A stretch of 6,174 bases of DNA from Balneolia bacterium. Lineage in GTDB: Bacteria; Bacteroidota; Rhodothermia; Balneolales; Cyclonatronaceae. A program made the translations under genes and the position numbers. Positions 1 to 4,743 of this stretch are shown here, in pieces; the first letter of the stretch is position 1; each line of letters starts with the position of its first letter. The DNA lies in NCBI GenBank assembly GCA_003567135.1, contig PXAI01000115.1, positions 1 through 6,174 on the forward strand, read 5' to 3'. The notes beneath the pieces are model-generated. The model was not told where the DNA came from and made no database searches. It was given only the letters and a program-made list of their open reading frames with translations.

Positions 1-107
1 AAGCCCTGCATCATCGTGCGATCCTGTTGTGCCTGAAGCGACGCGGCCGAGATTAGTAATAAAATGATAATGGAAGAACTCAGAGACTGTAATTTCTTTG
101 TTAGCAT
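1..107 (-). CDS. Secreted protein, N-terminal fragment (probable GH13 alpha-amylase)
   Basis: This is a 5' fragment of 35 codons that runs off the left edge; it was too short for routine ORF calling. The ATG at 107-105 opens a textbook Sec signal peptide: MLTKK, then a hydrophobic core (SSSIIILLLISAAS), then LQA-QQ as a likely signal peptidase I site near residues 24-26. The mature start QQDRTMMQGF resembles the beginning of many Bacteroidota secreted alpha-amylases, where MMQGFYWD is common just after the signal peptide. That match covers only a few residues, so the enzyme assignment is inference, while export is well supported. No Shine-Dalgarno is visible (leader CCTGATTTT before ATG). A LacI/cre-type palindrome and promoter about 70-110 bases upstream suggest control by a sugar-responsive regulator, which fits starch or maltodextrin use. 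If the amylase call is wrong, it is still an exported protein. Confidence 0.7.
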   Translation of the reverse strand, partial: MLTKKLQSLSSSIIILLLISAASLQAQQDRTMMQG

Positions 108-172
108 AAAATCAGGTTTTTCAAATAGGTGGTACAAATTTTACTCTGGCCGTGCGAATCATCAAGAACTCA

Positions 173-186
173 TGTAAGCGCTTACA
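173..186. promoter_or_regulatory. LacI-family (cre-like) operator palindrome
   Basis: TGTAAGCGCTTACA is a perfect 14-bp inverted repeat with the central CG typical of LacI/GalR-family operators. With its flanks it fits the Bacillus cre consensus WTGNAANCGNWNNCAWW at every defined position. It overlaps the -7 box and the predicted start point of the leftward gene. A repressor bound here should block that promoter. In this phylum the likely binder is a local maltose/starch-type LacI regulator rather than CcpA; no regulator gene is in the window. Confidence 0.65.
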
Positions 187-215
187 AAGATAAAGACGCT
201 TACACAATAATACAA
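185..215 (-). promoter_or_regulatory. Promoter for the leftward secreted-protein gene
   Basis: On the minus strand, TATCTTTG (192-185) matches the Bacteroidota -7 consensus TAnnTTTG exactly. TTG (215-213) lies 20 bases upstream in the -33 position. Transcription would start near 178-180, giving a leader of about 70 bases before the ATG at 107. The -7 box overlaps the edge of the LacI-type palindrome, as expected for a repressor-blocked promoter. Confidence 0.55.
191..204. promoter_or_regulatory. Second, degenerate LacI-type half operator
   Basis: TAAAGACGCTTACA shares 10 of 14 positions with the perfect palindrome and keeps the full right half CGCTTACA. It starts 18 bp from the first site and sits between the -33 and -7 boxes of the leftward promoter. 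It could be an auxiliary site for the same regulator, or chance in AT-rich DNA. Confidence 0.35.
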
Positions 216-376
216 TTATCAAGTTAACTTTTGCCCAAGTGTATAATTTATGGGGGATTTTGCGTTTTAGGAGGATTGGTGTAATAAACTCATTAAAACC
301 TTTCGTAATTTAAGCACGCTTCTAAAAGAATCCTGTTCGACACTAAACCACAATCACTTAATCCGCTTTAAGACCT

Positions 377-1039
377 ATGATTAACGCTGCCTCTCTCCAA
401 AAACTGTTCATAATCTGCCTGTTGTGTTTTTCCGTAGCCGCGTGCAGTACCGCCCAAAGGGGTGCACTTATTGGCGCGGGATCGGGTGCTGCTGCCGGAG
501 CTATCGCCGGAAAAGCTTTGGGTGATACCGCTAAAGGAGCCATCATCGGTGCGGTAATTGGCGGAGCGGCCGGAGCCATCATCGGAAATCAGATGGATCG
601 GCAGGCCAGAGAACTTGAGCAGGAACTTGAAGGTGCGGAAATTGACCGTGCTGAAGAAGCCATCGCGATCAAGTTTGATTCCGGGCTTCTTTTTGGCTTC
701 GACTCATCTGCCCTGTCTGATGATGCGCGCCAAAACCTCACGAAACTGGCTCAAAGCCTGCAGCGTTACGATAATACCGACATTGTGGTAATTGGCCATA
801 CCGATTCGATCGGATCAGCATCTTACAATCAGGGGCTGAGTGAGAGAAGAGCGAAATCCGCATCAGATTTTCTAAGAAATCAGGGAGTAAGCCAAAACAG
901 GCTGATTGTTGAAGGCCGCGGAGAAACCGAGCCTATCGCGGATAACGAGACCGATGAAGGCAGAAGACTGAATCGCCGCGTTGAAATCGTGATCATCGCG
1001 AGTGAGGAATTTCAGCAGGAAGCCGCTCAGCAAAACTAA
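377..1039 (+). CDS. OmpA-domain lipoprotein with glycine zipper (YiaD-like)
   Basis: A 220-residue envelope lipoprotein expected to be anchored in the outer membrane and to bind peptidoglycan from the periplasm. A lipoprotein signal peptide ends at the lipobox VAAC with Cys23 as the lipidation site. Residues 29-70 form a Gly/Ala-rich glycine-zipper hairpin (repeated GAIIG/GAGSGAAAG patterns), followed by an acidic linker (about 73-94) and a C-terminal OmpA domain (about 103-206). The peptidoglycan motif is intact: GHTDS with Asp143, LSERRA with Arg158 (the Asp/Arg pair known in OmpA to contact diaminopimelate), and NRRVEI at 199-204. Length and domain order match E. coli YiaD. The ATG at 377 is chosen because it begins the signal peptide; no Shine-Dalgarno precedes it and I see no convincing promoter in 216-376. 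It appears monocistronic or loosely linked to the DoxX gene 95 bp downstream. Pal is a less likely assignment because of the glycine zipper. Confidence 0.9.
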   Translation: MINAASLQKLFIICLLCFSVAACSTAQRGALIGAGSGAAAGAIAGKALGDTAKGAIIGAVIGGAAGAIIGNQMDRQARELEQELEGAEIDRAEEAIAIKFDSGLLFGFDSSALSDDARQNLTKLAQSLQRYDNTDIVVIGHTDSIGSASYNQGLSERRAKSASDFLRNQGVSQNRLIVEGRGETEPIADNETDEGRRLNRRVEIVIIASEEFQQEAAQQN

Positions 1040-1091
1040 TCCACCGGCACAGCGATATACGCGGCAAGGAACGAATTGCGCCCTTTTCGTG

Positions 1092-1107
1092 TACTCAACT
1101 GTGAGTA
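1092..1107. repeat. Short inverted repeat in the gap before the DoxX gene
   Basis: TACTCA-ACTG-TGAGTA forms a perfect 6-bp stem with a 4-base loop, 28 bp upstream of the DoxX start. There is no T-run after it, so it is not a normal intrinsic terminator. It could be a small operator or an mRNA hairpin, or chance. I see no convincing promoter in 1040-1134. Confidence 0.3.
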
Positions 1108-1134
1108 TTCAAACACTTTAAATTTAACCTCAAC

Positions 1135-1557
1135 ATGTTTCTCACTGTTCTCGACAAATTCAGAGATATCGGTTACCTGATTATTCGCGTAGGCCTTGGC
1201 TTTATGATTGCTTTGCACGGCTGGCCTAAAATCATGGGTGGAATGGAAACCTGGGAAGGCCTCGGCGGCGCCATGGAAAGTTTTGGCATCACGTTTGTAC
1301 CCGCCTTTTGGGGATTCATGGCCGCAGTTGCAGAATTTTTCGGCGGAATTTTCCTGGCTCTCGGCCTGTTTTTTCGTCCCGCAGCGTTCCTGCTTCTCAC
1401 AACCATGATCGTCGCTACCAGAATGCACATCGTAGCCGGCGATCCGTTTATCCCTTCGGTCTCCTACCCTCTTGAGCTGGGTATTATTTTCCTCGGACTC
1501 TTCCTTATGGGCCCGGGCAAATACGCGCTTGATAACAATCTGAAAAAGCGCCGCTGA
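1135..1557 (+). CDS. DoxX family membrane protein
   Basis: A 140-residue integral inner-membrane protein of the DoxX/DoxD superfamily, with about four transmembrane segments (roughly 13-30, 56-78, 82-100, 112-126). Family-type motifs are present: RVGLGFMIALHGWPKI (18-33), an intramembrane EFFGG (67-71) followed by LGLFFRPAA (76-84), YPLEL (111-115), and the closing GPGKYALD (127-134) before a basic tail. Length is typical of the family. DoxX proteins have been linked to quinone/thiosulfate redox chemistry and oxidative-stress complexes in some bacteria, but most members, including this one, have no proven reaction. The start is set by the conserved N-terminus; the leader TTTAACCTCAAC is A-rich with no Shine-Dalgarno. 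The gene ends 18 bp before a strong terminator. Confidence 0.9.
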   Translation: MFLTVLDKFRDIGYLIIRVGLGFMIALHGWPKIMGGMETWEGLGGAMESFGITFVPAFWGFMAAVAEFFGGIFLALGLFFRPAAFLLLTTMIVATRMHIVAGDPFIPSVSYPLELGIIFLGLFLMGPGKYALDNNLKKRR

Positions 1558-1574
1558 CTCCAAATCCCATTTAC

Positions 1575-1612
1575 AAAAAAAGCATCGAATCACCAGATCC
1601 GATGCTTTTTTT
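1575..1612. terminator. Bidirectional intrinsic terminator between convergent genes
   Basis: Seven A's plus GCATCG (1575-1587) pair perfectly with CGATGC plus seven T's (1600-1612), giving a 13-bp stem around a 12-base loop. A T-run follows the GC stem on both strands, so it can stop transcription from the DoxX gene (ends 1557) and from the leftward peptidase gene (ends 1628). Confidence 0.9.
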
Positions 1613-1627
1613 ATGCAGCTCCAAATT

Positions 1628-3811
1628 TTATCTGCCGGCCCGGAGCTCTTCCACAATCCGGTCGGCCTCGTAAATATAGATCAGGCTTTCCAGCATTCCG
1701 CGGGCATCCACCGAAACAGCGCGGGCGGCTTCATCGGTGTAGATGTAATCTCCGGCAAGGCTTTCAATATTTCCGTCAAAGATCAGCCCCACCAGCTTCA
1801 GATTTATACTTAGCAGCGGCGAACCGGAATTTCCGCCAATGATATCGTTGGTCGAAACCAAATTCAGCGGCGTTCCCAGATTCATTTCTGCCGGCGGATT
1901 TTTCCAGCGTTCGGGCAGGCTCCACGGGAATTCCTGATTGTGCGAATAGTGCCGGTCGTATAATCCGTAAAACGTGGTGAATGCCGGGGCGATCGTGCCG
2001 TTGTAATCATAGCCGAGCATGCGGCCGTCGGCCAGACGCAGTGAAAACGTTGCATCAGGCGGCACCGTGGTACCGTAAACCTCATACCTCGCGCGGCCAA
2101 GTTTTCTGTTCAGATCTTCCTCTTCCTGGGTGTAAATCTGGCTGGCCGAAAAGAACGACATGTAGCGCTCGCCGAGCAATAGCCCAAGCTGTACCGCCGG
2201 ATCATCCTCCGGCAAAACGCCGTCTTCCATAATCTGAGCCACAAGATCCGCGGCATTTTCCACCGAAGCAAGCTGCGACTCACCCAAAATCCGGTCGGCC
2301 AGTTCTTCAGCAGAATGATCGCCGAAAAATGCGCTCAGGCCAAGATCTTCGTCATCGCCGAGATAGTAGTAGATCGCATCAAGACGGGAAATGAGCATTT
2401 CACGCTCGAGCACAGGATGAAAATCCACCGTTTGCGGGATTACGCCCAGTGAACGTTGCGCGAACTGTTCCTCGCCATACTCCATGGCGGCGGCGTACTG
2501 GCCAATCATCATGCTTCGCTGCAGCGTGCCAGACGAGAGAATACTTCCCGGCCGTACTCCAGCAAACGCTTTGGCTTCGAACTCCCATTCATATCTTTCA
2601 GCTACCAGATCAGCAATTTCATCGTGAACAGAACCGAACTCTGCATAAAGCTCAGTATCCTCAGCAAGCGCGGCGCGGAACGAATTCTCGCCATTCAGCC
2701 TGCGCCCCATAATGTAGGGATCCTGGAGTGTCTGCAGTCCGCCGGTGTAGGCCTTGATGGCATTTCCGATGGCAAACGCCAGATTACGGAGATCCAGCTC
2801 AGCGGCGTCATCAGGATGCGATTCCACGAATGAAGAGAAAATCGCCTCGGTTTCATGGAACAGATCCAGGGTTGAGGGAAGCTGAATATCGCGCTCGTAC
2901 TCGAGCTGATCTACCGTGAAGAGGCGGCTTGTGGAGCCGGGATTTCCAACCACAAAAACCGGATCTCCTTCGGAGGCGCCTTCCAGACTCCAGTCAAAAT
3001 AAAACTCAGGCTCGAAAGGCTCATCATTTTCGTAAACCCGGAAAAACGTCATATCCAGGTTGTAGCGCGGATACGTAAAATTATCCGGATCGCCGCCGTA
3101 GTAGCCGATTTCCAGCTCGGGCGCCATCACCAGGCGAACGTCGGTATATCTTCTGAACACGTACGCGGAGTAGAGTCCGCCGTTGTACAGGGCAACGACA
3201 TCAGGCAGAATTTCCACGCCTTCTGTTTCAAACTCCTCAATCAGCCGGAATTCAATCTGCTGCGTTACCTGACTGATAATCTGCGCCCGGCGTGATGCGC
3301 TTTCCACGCCTTCAAGCGCGGCATAGACTTCGTCGGTTACGTCGCGAATAGCAAGCAGCTGATCCACATAAAATCCTTCAACAACGCGTTCATCGCTGAG
3401 CGTCGGGGCGTAGAATCCGTTATCGAGAAGCTCCTCGTCACCCTCGCTTACCTGCGTAATCTGCTCGCGGGCACAGTGGTGATTCGTAAGTACAAGCCCC
3501 GTTGAAGAAACAAACGAGCCGGAACAGTTCGGAAGCCTTACGGTTGCCATACGCGCTTTTTCCAGCCACTCTTCGGTGGCATCAAGGCCGTATTCTTCCA
3601 TAAAATAATCCAGCGGCGGATATTCGAAGGTCCACATTTTGCCGTCGTCAAATCTGCCAGCGGGAACATCGGGATAGTCGCGGGTTTCGGTTTCATACTG
3701 CGCCGCTTCGTAAGCCTGCTCAACCGGTGCCACAGGCTCGGTAGATGCGCACGACTGCAGCAAAAAGCCGCCCAAAAACACGGCCATCGTAATCGTAAGA
3801 AGTTGTTTCAT
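1628..3811 (-). CDS. S46 family dipeptidyl-peptidase lipoprotein (DPP7-like)
   Basis: A 727-residue serine exopeptidase that should release dipeptides from the N-terminus of peptides in the periplasm or at the cell surface, feeding amino-acid catabolism. A lipoprotein signal ends at LQSC with Cys21. The chymotrypsin-type triad is intact: His112 in LTNHHC, Asp253 in DNFTYPRYNLD, Ser662 in GGNSGSP. Cys96 and Cys113 flank the His segment and probably form the usual disulfide. Substrate-amine residues Asn244 and Asp679 are kept, but the usual Trp next to that Asn is Phe. The residue 18 after the Ser is Gly680 (FDGN), as in DPP7 with hydrophobic P1 preference, and not the Arg of Asp/Glu-specific DPP11. 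The ending DYIYTDEAARAVSVDARG is typical of the family. An in-frame ATG at 3859 is rejected: the signal peptide starts at 3811, and the upstream ATG lies at the predicted transcription start. The protein is strongly acidic, consistent with a salt-adapted host. Confidence 0.95.
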   Translation of the reverse strand: MKQLLTITMAVFLGGFLLQSCASTEPVAPVEQAYEAAQYETETRDYPDVPAGRFDDGKMWTFEYPPLDYFMEEYGLDATEEWLEKARMATVRLPNCSGSFVSSTGLVLTNHHCAREQITQVSEGDEELLDNGFYAPTLSDERVVEGFYVDQLLAIRDVTDEVYAALEGVESASRRAQIISQVTQQIEFRLIEEFETEGVEILPDVVALYNGGLYSAYVFRRYTDVRLVMAPELEIGYYGGDPDNFTYPRYNLDMTFFRVYENDEPFEPEFYFDWSLEGASEGDPVFVVGNPGSTSRLFTVDQLEYERDIQLPSTLDLFHETEAIFSSFVESHPDDAAELDLRNLAFAIGNAIKAYTGGLQTLQDPYIMGRRLNGENSFRAALAEDTELYAEFGSVHDEIADLVAERYEWEFEAKAFAGVRPGSILSSGTLQRSMMIGQYAAAMEYGEEQFAQRSLGVIPQTVDFHPVLEREMLISRLDAIYYYLGDDEDLGLSAFFGDHSAEELADRILGESQLASVENAADLVAQIMEDGVLPEDDPAVQLGLLLGERYMSFFSASQIYTQEEEDLNRKLGRARYEVYGTTVPPDATFSLRLADGRMLGYDYNGTIAPAFTTFYGLYDRHYSHNQEFPWSLPERWKNPPAEMNLGTPLNLVSTNDIIGGNSGSPLLSINLKLVGLIFDGNIESLAGDYIYTDEAARAVSVDARGMLESLIYIYEADRIVEELRAGR

Positions 3812-3864
3812 ATCAAACTCAGTTTTATTTAAGGAATTACCTGTAGCAGATTCAGACATGATAG

Positions 3865-3894
3865 CAGATTTATCGCTTGGAAACTACACGCAAA
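3865..3894 (-). promoter_or_regulatory. Promoter of the S46 peptidase gene
   Basis: On the minus strand TTTG (3894-3891) is followed after 18 bases by TAAATCTG (3872-3865), one mismatch from the Bacteroidota -7 consensus TAnnTTTG. Transcription would begin near 3858, giving a leader of about 47 bases to the ATG at 3811, with the A-rich, Shine-Dalgarno-free context AAATAAAACTGAGTTTGAT. This supports the shorter start. Confidence 0.5.
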
Positions 3895-3953
3895 AAAACG
3901 GGTAAACGTCTCTTTGCATATCAGTTTCTATCACTATTGTACAGGAAACGGGG

Positions 3954-3986
3954 AATTCAAAATGTAAAATTCAAAATGCAAAATGG
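3954..3986. repeat. Tandem 14-bp AATTCAAAATG(T/C)AA repeat
   Basis: Two adjacent 14-base units, 3954-3967 and 3968-3981, differ at one base (T/C at unit position 12), and a partial third unit AATGG follows to 3986. It leads directly into the CCGGTTCGC element at 3987. Confidence 0.75.
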
Positions 3987-4001
3987 CCGGTTCGCTGATG
4001 G
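3987..4001 (+). repeat. CCGGTTCGCTGATGG element, copy 1
   Basis: It matches copy 2 at 4218-4232 (CCGGTTCGCAGATGG) at 14 of 15 bases. Both copies directly follow an AATTC-rich stretch, so the pair looks like the conserved edge of one dispersed repeat family. Confidence 0.6.
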
Positions 4002-4008
4002 GTTAACC

Positions 4009-4046
4009 GCAGAGGGCACGGAGTTATGCGCAGAGTTTTGCAGAGG
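4009..4046. repeat. CAGAG-type degenerate repeat cluster
   Basis: GCAGAG at 4009, GGAG at 4020, GCAGAG at 4030 and GCAGAG at 4040 recur about every 10 bases within the string. This is the widespread 'cacagag' intergenic repeat type seen in many bacterial genomes, whose origin I cannot state. Confidence 0.6.
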
Positions 4047-4141
4047 TAATTGCAACCCTGTTTACCGGCATAGATATACAAAATGGCTGACTCTGAAAGT
4101 CCGAGAATACGATAAATGAATTTTTATCAATTACTTATCGC

Positions 4142-4188
4142 ACTCAACACTAAACACTAAAGTGCAGCGCTTCCCCAATTCACAATTC
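4142..4188 (+). repeat. ACTCAACACTAAA block, copy 1
   Basis: It begins ACTCAACACTAAA, has an extra CACTAAA duplication, then GTGCAGCGCTTCCCC and AATTCACAATTC. It aligns with copy 2 at 4291-4330, which lacks the extra 7 bases. It is followed by AATTCACCATTCACAATTC (4192-4210), another run of the same unit. Confidence 0.7.
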
Positions 4189-4217
4189 TGGAATTCACCA
4201 TTCACAATTCAAATTGT

Positions 4218-4232
4218 CCGGTTCGCAGATGG
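4218..4232 (+). repeat. CCGGTTCGCAGATGG element, copy 2
   Basis: Partner of the element at 3987-4001, with one mismatch. It is again preceded by an AATTC-rich stretch, here CACAATTCAAATTGT. Confidence 0.6.
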
Positions 4233-4290
4233 TTGGGATGTTGTGGGAACTTATTAGATTTGCCACGGCTAATTAAGTGCTGAGCGAAAA

Positions 4291-4330
4291 ACTCAACACT
4301 AAAGAACAGCGCTTTTCCAATTCACAATTC
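4291..4330 (+). repeat. ACTCAACACTAAA block, copy 2
   Basis: Reads ACTCAACACTAAA, GAACAGCGCTTTTCC, AATTCACAATTC. Apart from a 7-base indel and four substitutions it matches copy 1 at 4142-4188, 149 bp upstream. Confidence 0.7.
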
Positions 4331-4344
4331 ATAAATTGGAGCGC
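4308..4344. repeat. Imperfect inverted repeat past the small gene's 3' end
   Basis: GCGCT and CCAATT (4309-4313, 4317-4322; a TTT bulge between) pair with AATTGG and AGCGC (4334-4344), an 11-bp stem with an 11-base loop. It lies 12 bases past the stop of the leftward small gene, so it could end or protect that transcript. No T-run follows on the minus strand, so I do not call it an intrinsic terminator. It overlaps repeat copy 2. Confidence 0.45.
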
Positions 4345-4355
4345 AGCGAGCCCCC

Positions 4356-4658
4356 TCACTGCTCATCCTTCATATCAAACAGCAAATTCTCCTCCAGCTC
4401 AACGACCATGAACCAGGTCATTTTTTTGCTGTCGTAAACGATATCGAAATAGCGGTCTTCTTTGGTGCGGATTACAAAATGTACGTGGATCGTATCGCCC
4501 ACGCGTTCGGTGTAGCTTCTCCTGATTTCGCTGATACGGTGGATGTCTCCGTTCTGAAATGCAAAACTGCGCGGCGTAATCCTCCTTCGGGCTGATGGCG
4601 ACTTAAATCCGGCAAAAAGCGCAAGTACGTTTATTTTCTTTAGTTCTGCTCTCTGCAT
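4356..4658 (-). CDS. Hypothetical small protein divergent from Y-family polymerase
   Basis: A 100-residue protein that I cannot name with confidence. It has no signal peptide or membrane segment. The first 30 residues are basic (KSPSARRRITPR), and residues about 31-92 alternate hydrophobic and polar positions as in a small beta-sheet domain: SFAFQNGDIHRISEI, TIHVHFVIRT, RYFDIVYDSKKMTWFMVVEL. It ends in an acidic tail (MKDEQ). The pattern P-x-SF-x-F...YFDIVYD...W is reminiscent of DUF6504-type small proteins, which I recall as neighbours of Y-family polymerases in other bacteria; this is a weak by-eye resemblance. The ATG at 4658 is the only good start in the frame; there is no Shine-Dalgarno and only a weak -7-like TAATTTCA upstream. 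It is divergently arranged, 85 bp from the polymerase start, so shared regulation is possible. The coherent beta-rich pattern argues that it is a real gene. Confidence 0.65.
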   Translation of the reverse strand: MQRAELKKINVLALFAGFKSPSARRRITPRSFAFQNGDIHRISEIRRSYTERVGDTIHVHFVIRTKEDRYFDIVYDSKKMTWFMVVELEENLLFDMKDEQ

Positions 4659-4679
4659 AATGCTTTTCGGGCGCTGTTT

Positions 4680-4715
4680 TTTGAGGATGAAATTATATGT
4701 GTGATATATGTGTAA
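4680..4715 (+). promoter_or_regulatory. Candidate polymerase promoter with tandem 11-bp repeats
   Basis: TTTG (4680-4683) is followed after 21 bases by TATATGTG (4705-4712), one mismatch from TAnnTTTG, placing the transcription start near 4718 and leaving about 25 bases before the ATG at 4744. The same region carries two 11-bp direct repeats, TATATGTGTGA (4694-4704) and TATATGTGTAA (4705-4715), plus a partial third TATA at 4716. Repeats spaced by about one helical turn may bind a regulator, possibly a damage-responsive one; no classical LexA box is recognisable. Confidence 0.35.
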
Positions 4716-4743
4716 TATAGATAATTATTGCTACATTTCAACC

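Larger units (their letters stand above)
3895..4355. other. Repeat-rich non-coding interval
   Basis: This gap between the peptidase promoter and the small leftward gene contains no credible gene. It is a patchwork of short degenerate repeats: tandem AATTCAAAATG units, a CAGAG-type cluster, two copies of CCGGTTCGC(T/A)GATGG, and two copies of an ACTCAACACTAAA...CAGCGCTT...AATTCACAATTC block, listed separately. Such AATTCACAATTC and GCAGAG strings are familiar in intergenic DNA of Bacteroidota and related phyla. The 80-codon open frame over 3877-4119 is simply translated repeat. Confidence 0.7.

Noticed and set aside
242..250. TATAAT as a sigma-70-type -10 box for the OmpA-like gene
   Set aside because: No matching -35 or -33 element lies at a suitable distance, and the leader would be about 130 bases; in AT-rich DNA the hexamer alone is weak evidence.
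270..284. GGAGG followed by GTG as a possible small-gene start
   Set aside because: The GTG at 279 is followed at once by TAA, so no reading frame exists; Shine-Dalgarno sequences are also not used by the neighbouring genes.
1036..1656. 206-codon leftward frame over the DoxX gene
   Set aside because: Antisense to a clear DoxX gene, it crosses the terminator and has no family resemblance; its composition is that of a shadow frame.
3877..4119. 80-codon rightward open frame in the intergenic interval
   Set aside because: Its sequence is translated repeat DNA (FKMQNGRF, TELCAEFCRG from AATTCAAAATG and CAGAG units), a well-known source of spurious proteins, and it overlaps the peptidase promoter.
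3954..4330. CRISPR array
   Set aside because: The repeats are short, degenerate, of several kinds and irregularly spaced; there is no constant 24-40 bp repeat with unique spacers and no cas gene.
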